A stretch of 64,000 nt of DNA from Roseiarcus sp963820775 (GCA_963820775.1 CAWGBF010000015.1:62001-126000); one strand, 5' to 3'. Numbered from the stretch's first letter, positions 1 to 9,866 are shown. Program-made: numbers and translations. Notes: generated by a model not told the origin, from the letters alone.

Positions 1-933
1 TCGCCATGGAGCTGGCGCGCGTTGACTCGTCCATCGCGACCTTCTGGGGCGTTCACACGGGCCTCTCGGCGGGCTCGATCTATCTCTGTGGCGATGAGAC
101 GCAAAAGCAGCGCTGGCTGCCGCCGATGATGCGTTGGGAAAAGATCGGATCGTTTGGCCTCACCGAGCCGCTGGTGGGTTCTGCGACGTCGGGAGGCATG
201 CTGACGACCTGTCGCAAGGACGGCGACGGGTGGGTGCTCAACGGGCAAAAGAAATGGATCGGCAACTCGACCTTCTCTGAAATCAATGTCATTTGGGCGC
301 GGGACGAAGCTTCAGGACAGGTCAAGGGGTTCGTCGTCGAGAAGGACAACCCCGGTTTTTCCGTCGAGAAGATCAAGACCAAGATGGCGTTGCAGAGTCG
401 TCCAGAACGGCCTGATTACCCTGAAAGATTGCCGCGTAAGCGAGGCGGATCGCCTGCAGAACGCCAACACGTTCAAGGACTGCGGCAAAGTCCTGCGCAT
501 GACGAGAACGGGCGTCGCATGGTTTGCGGTGGGTTGCGCGATGGGCGCCTACGAGCATGCGCTTCGCTACGCGGTCGAGCGCAAGCAATTCGGCAAGCCG
601 ATCGGCGGCTTCCAGCTTGTACAGGACCTGCTCGTGCGCATGCTCGGTAACGTCACGGCTTGCCAGGCGATGATGCTGCGGCTCGCCCAATTGCAGGACC
701 AAGGGCTCATGGAAGACGAGCACGCGTCACTTGCCAAGGTTTACGCGACGGTCAAGTGCCGCGAGACGGTCGGCTATGCGCGCGAACTCCTTGGTGGCAA
801 CGGAATCCTGCTCGAAAACCATATCGGTCGTTTCGTCGCGGACGCGGAGGCCATCTATTCCTATGAAGGCACCCGCGAGATGAACACCATGATCGTAGGC
901 AAGGCAATCACCGGCCTTAGCGCGTTCGTTTAG
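1..933 (+). pseudogene. Acyl-CoA dehydrogenase (glutaryl-CoA dehydrogenase-like), 5'-partial and frameshifted
   Basis: FAD-dependent acyl-CoA dehydrogenase; these enzymes oxidise acyl-CoA esters and pass electrons to ETF. The 5' end lies outside the window. The first part is in one frame (FGLTEP motif, then WVLNGQKKWIGNS) up to about position 395. The rest continues in another frame from about 397 with VVQNGLITLKDCRV through to the stop at 931-933. The C-terminal part has the LLGGNGI and YEGTRE motifs; the Glu of YEGT is the position of the catalytic base in the glutaryl-CoA dehydrogenase group. A single indel near 391-400 explains the break. The subfamily call rests on the resemblance of the FGLTEP and YEGT regions to glutaryl-CoA dehydrogenase; another short-chain acyl-CoA dehydrogenase is possible. 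Whether the frameshift is biological or a sequencing error cannot be decided here. Confidence 0.8.
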
Positions 934-1217
934 GTCGCTTCGAATTGCGTGAGGTGATCTTTTGACTCGAAATCGGGGCCGGCGTTCGACGCCCTCGTTT
1001 CCCGCGCACTCAAGGCGATGCGCTTGTCAATCAGGGAACCGCTTTCCCCGTTGCTGCGTCACGCTCAGAAGCCCTCCCGCCGTCTTGAGGTCCGGTCCGA
1101 CGTCACGCTGCAACGCGTTTGAATCCCTCGAAACGCAATCGCAAATGTCGCCCGAACGCACTCATCCAGAAAGGTGCCTTCGCGGGGCTGATGAGACGCG
1201 GCCAGCGGGGATTGGAT

Positions 1218-2427
1218 ATGACCGAGGAAGAGAAACGCGCCCGGCTTTCACGCATGCGCCTTGTTGCCCTTGCAGTCCTGGCCGCGATGTTCGCGCTTTT
1301 CGCTGCGAGTTCGATGTGGCAGGGCAGCATTCCGGCGCTCCAATGGCTACGCGCGTTTTTTCCGAGGCGGGCATCGCCGGAGCGATCGCGGATTGGTACG
1401 CGGTCGTCGCCTTATTCCGTCATCCGCTTGGACTGCCGATGCCGCACACCGTGATCATCCCGAGGAACAAAGACCAAATCGCCGACAGCATTGGCGCTTT
1501 CATCGAGACACATTTCCTGACCCCGCAGAACGTGGTTGAGCGGCTCGTTCGCTTCGATTTTGCTGCGACGGCGTCTAAATGGCTGCCTGACCAGACCAAC
1601 AGCCGCAAACTCGCCGATGCGCTATGCGACCTTGTTCCGCCAACCTTCGAGACGGTCGAGGACGTCGAAATAAGAAGATTTCTCGAGCAGCTGGCCGCGT
1701 CGCAGGCTGAGGCGGTCGACCTCGTCACAGTCGTTGATCGTTTGATGGCCGTGATTGTCGAACTCGATCTGGATCGGACCGTGCTCAAACGGGTTCTGCT
1801 TTGGCCTCGAGATTGGTTGTCCAAAAATCGCGACACGATCAAGATCGAGTTCGGCAGGGCCTCCCGCTATACCCCAGGATTTATCGACACGTATGTCGTC
1901 AACCGCTTTGTTGATGGAGTCGCTCATGGAAAATCCCGACCATCAGGTGTCGGGCGAAGTCGACCGAGCCATTGAAGAACTACGGCTGAACATGAGGGAC
2001 GTCGCCCGCGCTGAGAGAGCAAATCGTATACAACGTGCGAGCAGCGCTCGCCGGTTTCGAGCGAAGCGGCGTCGCACGTATGCTGTGGGTTGAGATCAAA
2101 AGCTACGCCGTAGCTAACCTGTCGGACGAGCCGTCTCAAATCCGCTCCTGGGTGACGAGGGCCTTTCAGCGGGTCGGCGCCGCGATCGCCGACGATCAAG
2201 TCGTCCAGCAAAAATTGAACGCCTGGCAGGTTGCCTCGATTGAAATGACTTTACCTCGCGCTCGCCGAGCGATCAGTCGGTGGGTGGCGGATATCGTTAA
2301 GAGTTGGGACACAGCGCAGATCACCGACAAACTCGAAACAGAAATAGGCACCGACCTGCAGTACATATGCCTGAACGGCGCGATCGTCGGAGGCTTAGTT
2401 GGCCTTGTACTTCATGCGGCGGCTTGA
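1218..2427 (+). pseudogene. DUF445 family membrane protein, multiply frameshifted
   Basis: The ATG at 1218 starts a basic N-terminus followed by a hydrophobic segment (about residues 14-32). Around 1355-1365 the reading frame changes, and the family-typical stretch AIADWYAVVALFRHPLG, followed by the IIPRNKD motif, appears in the next frame. A second change near 1920-2050 is needed to reach the C-terminal part, which holds the family-typical GWD-like (SWDTAQITDKLE) and LQYICLNGAIVGGLVG segments and ends at 2427. DUF445 (YjiN-type) proteins are membrane-anchored and of unknown function. At least two frameshifts make this a pseudogene or a poorly resolved region. No partner gene is obvious. Confidence 0.75.
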
Positions 2428-2688
2428 CGCCGCGAGACCGATGCACCGGTGCTAGAGCTCTAGGTGAGCTTTCAGGAGGTTGCCCATCAACCGACGCGAC
2501 GGCGCGAGCGTAAGATGCAGCGTTTCAAATCGCCCGGATGAGCTCAACGGTTCCTATCCCTTCACGCCGTGTCCAGCATCATCGCCCTCAAGGTCCGCGG
2601 CGTGTTCCTCCAGGCCGGAAAAGCAACCGGCGGAAGAGGCGATCAAGGATATCCGACAAGCGATGGGTTGGCATTTTTCGGCCAGGAG

Positions 2689-2734
2689 TTGACACCGACG
2701 TTTCTATATGATGGTTTATGAATGAAACGTTTCA
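2689..2734 (+). promoter_or_regulatory. LacI-type operator and candidate promoter of the LacI gene
   Basis: A perfect 12-bp palindrome TGAAACGTTTCA lies at 2723-2734. A TTGACA hexamer sits upstream at 2689-2694, but no good -10 box is found at normal spacing. The palindrome has the even-symmetry form, with a central CG, that is typical of LacI-family operators. It overlaps the first possible start codon of the regulator, so it probably mediates autoregulation. The same core recurs at 4745-4756 and 44527-44538. Confidence 0.7.
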
Positions 2735-3768
2735 GAAAACAAGAAGTGAATCAACTCCGAAAGCCGACGATGAAGGATGTCGCGACCGCGGCTTCCGTGT
2801 CGCTAGGGACCGTATCGAAGGTTCTCAATAATGACCCAACAGTGAGGAGCGACCGGCGGAGCCGCGTGATAGCAGCGTGTGAAAGTCTCAGCTACGCCCC
2901 CAATTTCGTCGCTGCCAGTTTGCGGCGCCGCTCGACCCGCACGATCGGTCTTGTCGTTCCGGATATCCGAAACACCTTCTTTGCAGAAGTCGTCGAAGCT
3001 TTAGAGGCTTCGGCCTCTGCCGCCGGCTATTCTCTCATTACGGTTATGTGCGCGGAGGATCGGCTGAGAGCGTTGGAGCAAATCCGGACCCTTATTGCGC
3101 GCCAAGTCGACGGCATCGCCGTAATACCTACGCTCGGCGCACGGATCGATTTACAGGCAATCCTGGGCAAAGAATTTCCTTGCGTCGTGATCGATCGGAC
3201 CGAAGCGCACAATGACAATGCGACGGTCGCGACAAATAGCGAAGAAGCTGCCTATCAAGGGACGCGCTACCTGCTTTCCATGGGGCATCGGCGCATCGTT
3301 TTCGCTGCTAATTCTACTCTCGTATGGAACACGCGGGAGCGCATTGCCGGATTTGAACGCGCGATAAAAGAGAACCGGGCAGGGGGCAGTGAAGTGGCGA
3401 CAGTTGGCGTCACGATCGAGGAGATTCGGATATCTACCGCCCGCCTGCTCAAAAGCGGACAATTCACAGCTTTGTTCACATGCTGCAACCCGGTGACGCT
3501 CGGAGCGCTCAAGGCCATTCAGGAAGTGGCGGTCGATATCCCAAACGATTTGTCCCTGCTGGCGTTTGAGGATTTCGAGTGGTTAACTCTGGTGCGTCCC
3601 TTCGTCAGCGCGATCAGGCAACCCGCGGGCGAAATCGGACGCGAAGCCTGGCAACTCCTTTTTCAACAAGTCGCAGGAGGGAAGACTGCGAAGCGCCATG
3701 TACGGTTTTCCGCGGAACTGGTTGTGCGACAGTCGACTTGTCCTCCTCCGGCCGGAGAAAAAGGATAA
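2722..3768 (+). CDS. LacI family transcriptional regulator
   Basis: DNA-binding repressor with an N-terminal LacI helix-turn-helix (KDVATAASVSLGTVSKVLNN) and a periplasmic-binding-protein-like effector domain from about residue 75 (TIGLVVPDIRNTFFAEVVEAL) to the C-terminus. The effector is probably a sugar, since the downstream genes are a dehydrogenase and a ribose-type ABC transporter. Starts at ATG 2722, GTG 2746 and ATG 2770 are in frame; none has a strong ribosome binding site. Because the palindromic operator covers 2723-2734, I favour one of the later starts; the longest form is given. The stop at 3766-3768 lies close to or inside the start region of the following SDR gene, so the two are probably cotranscribed. 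Length (332-348 residues) is normal for the family. Confidence 0.92.
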   Translation: MKRFRKQEVNQLRKPTMKDVATAASVSLGTVSKVLNNDPTVRSDRRSRVIAACESLSYAPNFVAASLRRRSTRTIGLVVPDIRNTFFAEVVEALEASASAAGYSLITVMCAEDRLRALEQIRTLIARQVDGIAVIPTLGARIDLQAILGKEFPCVVIDRTEAHNDNATVATNSEEAAYQGTRYLLSMGHRRIVFAANSTLVWNTRERIAGFERAIKENRAGGSEVATVGVTIEEIRISTARLLKSGQFTALFTCCNPVTLGALKAIQEVAVDIPNDLSLLAFEDFEWLTLVRPFVSAIRQPAGEIGREAWQLLFQQVAGGKTAKRHVRFSAELVVRQSTCPPPAGEKG

Positions 3769-4568
3769 GTCCTTCACAGGATTTCGATGGCAGATCGGCC
3801 CTAATGACGGGAGGAGGCCGCGGGATTGGTCTTGCCTGCGCCCGGATGCTTGCGGAGCGCGGAGCACGCGTAGCGATTTTGGGCGATGACGCAGATGTCC
3901 TCTTGGATGCGGCGGCGCAGGCGCGCACAGATGGCTTGGATGTCATTCCGGTTCCCGCGGACGTCCGCCAAGAAAAGGAGGTCGCGAGGGCCGTCTCCGC
4001 TGTCGTCGAGCATTTTGGAACTATCCGCATCCTGATCAACAACCCGGCGATTCAGCCTTACGGAACAGTCGACGCCACATCTCCTTCCACATGGGATATG
4101 GTCATGAGCGTCAATCTTCGCGGGGCCTATCTCGCCTCCCACTTCGTCTTGCCGCATATGCGGGCGCGCAGCGGCGGTGCCATTGTAAATATCGCTTCGG
4201 TTCAGGGAATCGCAACGCAAAATAGGGTGGCGGCGTACTCGACGTCCAAGGGCGGGTTGCTTGCCTTGACCCGCGCGATGGCCGTCGACCATGCCATTGA
4301 CGGGATCCGCGTCAACGCCGTTTGTCCGGGTTGCATCGATGCGCCCATGACACGGATGTCGGCGGCGGAGACCGCCGCGCCAGGGGGCGAAGAGGCGTTG
4401 CTTGAGAGCTGGGGACGATCTCAGCCGCTCGGTCGCATGGGACGACCGGAAGAGGTGGCCGAGGTTGTCACGTTTCTGGCTAGCGACCGGGCAAGCTTCT
4501 GCACTGGGGCGGAATTCATGGTCGACGGCGGCCTCTTGGCGAAACTCGGGGTCGTTCTACCGGAGTGA
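3738..4568 (+). CDS. SDR family NAD(P)-dependent oxidoreductase
   Basis: Classical short-chain dehydrogenase. The cofactor motif TGGGRGIG sits near the N-terminus, followed by NNPA (the NNAG position), the catalytic Ser in IVNIASVQG, and the YSTSKGG motif holding Tyr and Lys. The C-terminus has the usual ASDRASFCTGAEFMVDGG. The first ATG (3804) falls directly before the glycine motif and would cut the first beta strand, so translation more likely begins upstream, perhaps at TTG 3738, which overlaps the LacI gene by about 30 bases; no good SD is seen. Its place between the regulator and the sugar transporter suggests oxidation of the imported sugar or sugar alcohol. The substrate cannot be named from sequence. 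Confidence 0.88.
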   Translation: MSSSGRRKRISPSQDFDGRSALMTGGGRGIGLACARMLAERGARVAILGDDADVLLDAAAQARTDGLDVIPVPADVRQEKEVARAVSAVVEHFGTIRILINNPAIQPYGTVDATSPSTWDMVMSVNLRGAYLASHFVLPHMRARSGGAIVNIASVQGIATQNRVAAYSTSKGGLLALTRAMAVDHAIDGIRVNAVCPGCIDAPMTRMSAAETAAPGGEEALLESWGRSQPLGRMGRPEEVAEVVTFLASDRASFCTGAEFMVDGGLLAKLGVVLPE

Positions 4569-4914
4569 CGACAATGGTTGCGATGCAATGCGCCGGCGCA
4601 GAGGCCTCGTTTCGAGACGGACGCTTTTCGGCGAAGCTGCAGTCGCAGAGCGTTCAAACCACCAGGACAGTTGGCGGCAATCGCCCCCCCGAAGAGCAAG
4701 GAATATAAACGTAAGAAATAGAGCGAGCCGATTGGTTGGGCCGATGAAACGTTTCATGTCAGCAATCAAAGTGAGAGTTTAGGCACATCAAATAGTTTCT
4801 TGGGAGGAAGGTCGTGCGTCCGAATGTTGCATGGCGGCTGCCGCGCTGGACGTCGCCGGCGTCGAGATCGGTTCCGCCGCCGGTCGCGGTTGAGCGGCCT
4901 CGACGGAGAGTCGA
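4569..4914 (+). other. Intergenic region upstream of the first sugar ABC operon
   Basis: No convincing gene. It holds the operator palindrome at 4744-4757 and a strong SD-like GGGAGGAAGG at 4802-4811, 2 nt before GTG 4814. That GTG opens a 34-codon frame which ends at 4916-4918, overlapping an ATG at 4915 in the ATGA manner. The small frame has no recognisable product; it may be a leader peptide, or the SD may be left over from a lost first gene. Confidence 0.45.
4744..4757 (+). promoter_or_regulatory. LacI-type operator upstream of the sugar ABC operon
   Basis: Perfect 14-bp palindrome ATGAAACGTTTCAT. It contains the same 12-bp core found at the LacI gene (2723-2734) and lies about 170 bases upstream of the first likely start codon of the transporter operon. 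The most likely ligand is the LacI protein encoded at 2722-3768. Confidence 0.75.
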
Positions 4915-5030
4915 ATGATCCGCGCCTCAACACTGCTGCGCATGAACGGCCTTTTTAAGAACCATCCAACGCCGCGCTCGATGGGCGCGGCGGAGATTCG
5001 CTGACCTTTCGTCGAAGAGTCGACGCAAGA

Positions 5031-5942
5031 GTGATTGCGTCGGCTATCGTCTTCTCACTGGTGCTCGTTCTGTTGGTGGCGTTCGCGCCGAGTTTTTTTC
5101 GGCTCAACAATCTCATCAACATCCTCGTTCAGACCTCCACGCTGGCCATCCTCGCTATCGGCATGTCTGTCGTGATGATCGGCGGAGGCATTGACCTCTC
5201 CATGCCGGCCAACATGGCCATGAGCGCCGTCTTGGGCGCCCTCTACATGCGCGTTGGACACGACCCAGTGACCGGGTCCGCAATCATGATCGTTAGCGGC
5301 GCGACGATAGGCGCCCTCAATGGCGTCGCGGTCGCCTATTTGCGCATGATTCCCTTCGTCGTGACCCTCGCGACAATGACCATCGCCAAGGGCGCCTGCA
5401 TTTGGCTGACGAACTCAGTCAGCATCGCGGGTCTTCCCGAGAGCTTTGGCGACGTTCTGCTGGCGCGTCCTCTCGGCATTCCCGTCGCGGTGCTTGCGAC
5501 AATAGCGTTGACCCTCCTGGCTTCGACGGCGCTCTCTTTCACCGTCATCGGACATTGGCTCTATGCGATCGGCGTCAATGAGCGGGCGGCGTGTGTCGCT
5601 CGTGTCCCGATCGAGCGGGTGACGGCGATGACCTACGTGGCGGCCGGGCTGTCGGCCGGCGTGGCCGCCCTCCTCTTGGCTGCCCGCCTTGACTCGGCGT
5701 CAGCCAACATGGGCAACGACGGAGTGGTCCTCGATATCGTCAGTGCCTGTGTCGTTGGCGGCATCAGCATTTATGGCGGAATCGGTCAAGCATACGGCGC
5801 GGTTTTCGGCGCGCTGTTCATCACGATCGTCTCAAACGGCCTGAATCTAATGGGAGTGTCCTTCTATCTCAGCCTCATCGTCAAGGGAATCGTCATTATC
5901 GGGTACGTCGCCCTCGACGGCCTCTCAGGGAAAGCGCGATGA
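5031..5942 (+). CDS. Ribose-type sugar ABC transporter permease (first)
   Basis: RbsC/BPD_transp_2-type inner-membrane permease with about 8-10 hydrophobic helices, including the family-typical GGIDLSMPANMAMSAVLGA and GGISIYGGIGQAYGAVFGAL segments. The GTG at 5031 lacks an SD and falls directly at the first helix. In another frame, ATG 4915 has a good SD (GGAG at 4905-4908) and encodes a basic stretch up to a stop at 5002-5004; frame 5031 is open back to 4959. A single indel near 4985-5005 would join the two and give a normal N-terminus. The gene's stop overlaps the ATPase start (ATGA at 5939), so the genes are translationally coupled. Confidence 0.88.
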   Translation: MIASAIVFSLVLVLLVAFAPSFFRLNNLINILVQTSTLAILAIGMSVVMIGGGIDLSMPANMAMSAVLGALYMRVGHDPVTGSAIMIVSGATIGALNGVAVAYLRMIPFVVTLATMTIAKGACIWLTNSVSIAGLPESFGDVLLARPLGIPVAVLATIALTLLASTALSFTVIGHWLYAIGVNERAACVARVPIERVTAMTYVAAGLSAGVAALLLAARLDSASANMGNDGVVLDIVSACVVGGISIYGGIGQAYGAVFGALFITIVSNGLNLMGVSFYLSLIVKGIVIIGYVALDGLSGKAR

Positions 5943-7468
5943 CCGCTGAGTCCTTTCTACGCCTTGACGGCGTCTCGAAGCGATATCCCGGGGTTGTCGT
6001 GCTCCAAGAAGCCTCTCTTGAAGCATATCGCGGCGAGGCCATGGCGCTGATGGGCGCGAACGGGGCCGGTAAGTCGACGCTGATGAATGTTCTCGGCGGC
6101 TTGGCGACGAAAGAGTCCGGCGCCATCTTCATTGACGGTCAGCCGGTCAGCCTGCGTTCGCCGCGCGACGCAGCAGCAAACGGCGTCGCCTTCGTTCACC
6201 AGGAGCTGAGCTTGCTGCCGACGATGACGATCGCAGAGAACGTTCACGCCGACGAGTTTCCGGTGCGCGGCGGCTTGCTCGCGCCTGAGATCATGCGCCG
6301 GCGCACAACGGAACTCCTCGCGAGGCTTGGCAGCAACCTCCCGACCGACATCAGGGTCGAAAATCTTAGCGCCGGCGACCGCCAGATCGTCGAAATCGCC
6401 CGTGCGCTCCGCCGGCGCCCGCGCGTCATTATCTTCGATGAACCGACATCGTCTCTGACCGGTCGGGAGAAGACGCGTTTGTTCGAAGTCATTGCCGGTC
6501 TCAAGCGCGATCAGGCGGCAATCATCTACATCACCCATTTCATCGACGAGATCTTCGCCATCTGCGAGCGCGTGACGATTATGCGCAACGGCAGAACGGT
6601 CGCATCGGCCGCTACCGGTACCGTCACTTCTAGGGACGTCGTCCATCTGATGCTCGGGGAGACCGACAATATCGTCCGCCTCGGCAAGACCCCGGCTGGC
6701 GACGCGGCAGACGACGGCGGCGACGTGGTCCTGCAAGTCAAGGGCCTCTCCCGTGGGAACGTCCTTAAGAATGTGGATCTGACCCTGCGTACCGGCGAGA
6801 TCGTCGGCCTATGGGGCCTACTGGGATCCGGGCGAACCGAACTCCTTCGCGCCCTTATTGGGCTCGATGCAATTGACCAGGGTGAGCTGTGTTGGCGTCG
6901 CAACGGCGAGCTCTTGTCTGTCACCCCCCGAGAGTTGCGTCGATTTGTTGGGTTCGTCACCGAGGATCGCCGTGGCGACGGGTTGTTTCTACCCCTGTCG
7001 GTCGAGACCAATATCGCCCTGCCGTCGCTGTCGGCGCTGACCAATCGGTTACACCTGATCGCCGGCAAAAAGCTTACTCGCCTCGTTCACGGCATGATGG
7101 AGCGTTTGCGTATCAAGGCGTCGGGACCGAAACAACCGGTCGGTACGTTGAGCGGAGGCAATCAGCAGAAGGTTGTGTTGGCCCGTTGGCTGGCGACCAA
7201 TCCGCGACTTCTGTTTCTTGACGAGCCGACGCGTGGGCTGGACGTCAGCGCCAAGACCGAAATTCTCAAGCTGGCCGTCGAGTTCGCGCTTGCTGGCGGA
7301 ACAATCCTGATCGTCTCGTCGGCGTTGGAAGATCTGATGCGGGTTTCAGATCGGTATCTGGTGATTTCGCGCGGTGCGATCGTCGCCCAACTCACGGGCG
7401 CGGCGACTGCTGACGAACTCAAGCTCGTCGTCTCGGACAACTCCTCGCGCTCGGAGCTCAGTCTGTGA
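5939..7468 (+). CDS. Ribose-type sugar ABC transporter ATP-binding protein
   Basis: Double ABC ATPase of the RbsA/MglA type, 509 residues. The N-terminal half has Walker A GANGAGKST (residues 39-47), the signature LSAGDRQ and Walker B VIIFDEPTSS. The C-terminal half has a degenerate P-loop region (LWGLLGSGRTELL) and an intact signature LSGGNQQK with LLFLDEPTRGLDV. A weak second P-loop with a good second signature is normal for this family. It drives uptake by the two flanking permeases. The start overlaps the upstream permease by 4 bases, and its stop overlaps the GTG of the next permease (GTGA at 7465), so all three are one translational unit. Confidence 0.95.
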   Translation: MTAESFLRLDGVSKRYPGVVVLQEASLEAYRGEAMALMGANGAGKSTLMNVLGGLATKESGAIFIDGQPVSLRSPRDAAANGVAFVHQELSLLPTMTIAENVHADEFPVRGGLLAPEIMRRRTTELLARLGSNLPTDIRVENLSAGDRQIVEIARALRRRPRVIIFDEPTSSLTGREKTRLFEVIAGLKRDQAAIIYITHFIDEIFAICERVTIMRNGRTVASAATGTVTSRDVVHLMLGETDNIVRLGKTPAGDAADDGGDVVLQVKGLSRGNVLKNVDLTLRTGEIVGLWGLLGSGRTELLRALIGLDAIDQGELCWRRNGELLSVTPRELRRFVGFVTEDRRGDGLFLPLSVETNIALPSLSALTNRLHLIAGKKLTRLVHGMMERLRIKASGPKQPVGTLSGGNQQKVVLARWLATNPRLLFLDEPTRGLDVSAKTEILKLAVEFALAGGTILIVSSALEDLMRVSDRYLVISRGAIVAQLTGAATADELKLVVSDNSSRSELSL

Positions 7469-8451
7469 ATACCGCGAACTCTGGCCTTATCGCGAGCACT
7501 GTACTTTCCCGCTACGGCTTTCCAATTGTACTTGCCAGCGTGTTCGTCTTCTTCAGCGTGGCAACTCGTAGTTTTCTAACGCTCGCAAATCTCGACGATA
7601 TGGCGCACGACATGTCGCCGTTGATCGTAATTTCCGCGGCAGAAGCGTTCGTGGTGATGTCGGGCAAGCTCGACATTTCGGTGGGGTCCATCGCGTTCCT
7701 GTCAGCTGCCTTGGCCTCGCTGGCGATGCGCGACTACGGCGTCGATCCAATCGCCGCTCTTCTGATCGCGTTGGCGACTGGCGGGCTTCTGGGCGCTGTC
7801 AACGGGGCGATTGTGGTCGCGCTTCGGGTCAACGCCCTTATCGCCACCCTTGGCACCATGATCATGTTCCGCGGCGTCGGGCTGGAGCTAACCGACGCCG
7901 GACTTGTGCCCCTGCCCGAAAAAGTGCGGCTGCTCGGCAATCTATCGATTGGTCCTCTCTTCGTTGACATTGTGGTAGCAGCGTTCGTCCTCCTTACCTT
8001 GGACGTTGTTCATCGCCGCACCCGATTCGGACGCCAGATCATGGCGGTCGGAAACAGCGAAGCTGTCGCTTCCGACCTAGGCATTCCAGTCCGAGCGGTC
8101 ATCTTTCGCAACTTCGTTCTCTGCGGCGCGCTTGCCGCTCTTGGTGGCGTACTGACAACGCTGCAAGTCGGCGCCGTCACGGCTTATCTCGGAAGTGGAC
8201 TCGAATTCAATGCGGTGGCCGTCGTCGTGGTCGGCGGCATCTCTCTATTCGGCGGGCGGGGCAATCTTCTCTATTCGGTGACGCTTGGCCCACTGACTTT
8301 CGAGACGATCCGTACAGGCCTCAACTACTACGGCGCAAATCCCTATTCATACCGGCTTGTTGGGGGCGCCGTGATCTTCATCGCAATGTATGCAGATGCG
8401 CTGAAGAGGGGACGATTCGGTCAAAATCGCAACGTGTTGGTGCGCGAGTGA
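7465..8451 (+). CDS. Ribose-type sugar ABC transporter permease (second)
   Basis: RbsC-family permease, 328 residues, with multiple hydrophobic helices, the GKLDISVGSIAFLSAALAS segment and the C-terminal GGISLFGGRGNLLYSVTLG segment. It starts with GTG at 7465 inside the end of the ATPase gene. With the permease at 5031 it probably forms a heterodimeric channel, a common arrangement when two different permease genes flank the ATPase. The stop at 8449-8451 is 57 bases before the binding-protein start. Confidence 0.93.
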   Translation: MNTANSGLIASTVLSRYGFPIVLASVFVFFSVATRSFLTLANLDDMAHDMSPLIVISAAEAFVVMSGKLDISVGSIAFLSAALASLAMRDYGVDPIAALLIALATGGLLGAVNGAIVVALRVNALIATLGTMIMFRGVGLELTDAGLVPLPEKVRLLGNLSIGPLFVDIVVAAFVLLTLDVVHRRTRFGRQIMAVGNSEAVASDLGIPVRAVIFRNFVLCGALAALGGVLTTLQVGAVTAYLGSGLEFNAVAVVVVGGISLFGGRGNLLYSVTLGPLTFETIRTGLNYYGANPYSYRLVGGAVIFIAMYADALKRGRFGQNRNVLVRE

Positions 8452-8508
8452 CCCGGTTGATCCCAAACGAAATAGGCAAGCTGGCGAAAAAAGAAATGGG
8501 AGTAAACA

Positions 8509-9496
8509 ATGCACGTGCAAACGAAGCTGGCCGTTGCTTTCTTACTTTCGGCGATCCTTGGAGGTGAGGCGGCGGCCAAGGACATCACGATCGGGTTCTC
8601 CTGGAACCAGAAGGAATCCTCGCTTGAGACGGCATGGGAGGACTATCTCAAGTCTGAAGGGAAAGCCCAGGGCGAAGCCGCCGGCGTCACGATTAAATGG
8701 ATCTTCAACGTCGCAAATGGCGACCCAGCGCGCCAGGCGGCGAACATTGAGGATCTTATCAACAAGGGCGTCGACATCGTCATGGCGCGCGCTGAGGACT
8801 TCGGCGGCAATCAGCGCTTCGATCAAGGCCGCCAAGGCCGCCAACATCCCCTTCATCACCTTCGACCGCGCCTCCGCGGGCGCAAAGCCCACAGCGCATG
8901 TCGGCGGAGACAGCTATGACCAGGCCTTTGTGGCTGGTGCGGCTTTTGCCGAACTCCTGAAGTCCAAGGGTGTAACGGGTAAGTGCATCGAGCTGCAGGG
9001 AGCCTTGACCGACGTCAACGCCGTTAATCGTTCGAAAGGCTGGAACGAAGCCGCATCCAAGGGCGGCATCACGACGGTCATCCAAGTGCCCACTGAGTGG
9101 AACCCAGAGTTGTTTCGATCGGGTCTCACGAATGCGCTAAAGGCGAAGCCCGAGGCGAATTGCGTGTTTGCGGCGAGCGACTTTGCGTACACTGCAATTC
9201 AGGCGGCTTTGGAAGGCGCTGGCCGTTACGCGCCGACCGGCGACGCAAAACACGTTTGGCTTGCCACAAACGATCTTCTTCCGGCTGCGGTGAAGCCGAT
9301 GGAGGAAGGCTACATCGACGTCTCCGACACCTGGGACACCTATCGCCAGGCCAAGGAGGCTATTCGCGTCGCGATCGCGATCGCCAAGAGCGAGGATCCA
9401 AAATGCGCCCCCGACGGCTGTCTTGCCAAGGGCCGGCTTGTAACCCCGCAAACCATCGGGACGATCGATAATCTCTGGTCTCGAGACTACAAGTAA
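8509..9496 (+). pseudogene. Sugar ABC transporter substrate-binding protein, frameshifted
   Basis: Periplasmic binding protein of the RbsB/peripla_BP_4 type. ATG 8509 has a good SD (GGGAG at 8497-8501) and encodes a signal peptide ending near AAAKDITIGFSW. The frame runs to about 8805 (VDIVMARAEDFGG), then the mature protein continues one frame over with ISASIKAAKAANIPFITF and stops at 9494-9496. One indel near 8800-8812 explains it. The C-terminal part contains four Cys residues (for example GKCIEL, DPKCAPDGC). If the frameshift is real the transporter lacks its binding protein; since the other three genes are open, a sequencing error should be considered first. Confidence 0.85.
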
Positions 9497-9866
9497 AGAG
9501 CGCTTTTGAACGCATCCACTTCGAACCTCATGCTCTCTCAAATCCAGAGGAACCTTGGGCTTAGGTCAGAGTTGCGGCCAAACGCTCCAGCCGGAAGCAA
9601 CCGGAGCAGTCATGGAGGTGACGAAATGGCTGAGGCCTTCGGTGTATCAGGTCACGTATAGGTGACGGCGCGAGTGTGCGGGCCGCAACGCGAGTGAACG
9701 CCGAGCAAGCCTCGAAAAGGTCGAGGTGCAGGCCGACCCGACTGCAATTTCGGGGAAGGCTGATACGGCTGGGTGAGATGAGCGAAGACGACGCCCAGCC
9801 GCGGCACCGGGGTACTGGCGGCAGCACGTACACAAAGAAAGCGCGCGCAACGCGATGAAGACAATC
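9497..9866. other. No protein gene; possible structured-RNA (group II intron-like) remnant
   Basis: No coding frame resembles a protein. The stretch from about 9540 is rich in short GA-containing stems such as AGGTGACGAAATGG and GTGACGGCGCGAGTGTG, and it stops abruptly at the IS3 left end. It reminds me of the 5' domain of bacterial group II introns, but I cannot fold or align it here. No reverse transcriptase is present in the window. Confidence 0.25.
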
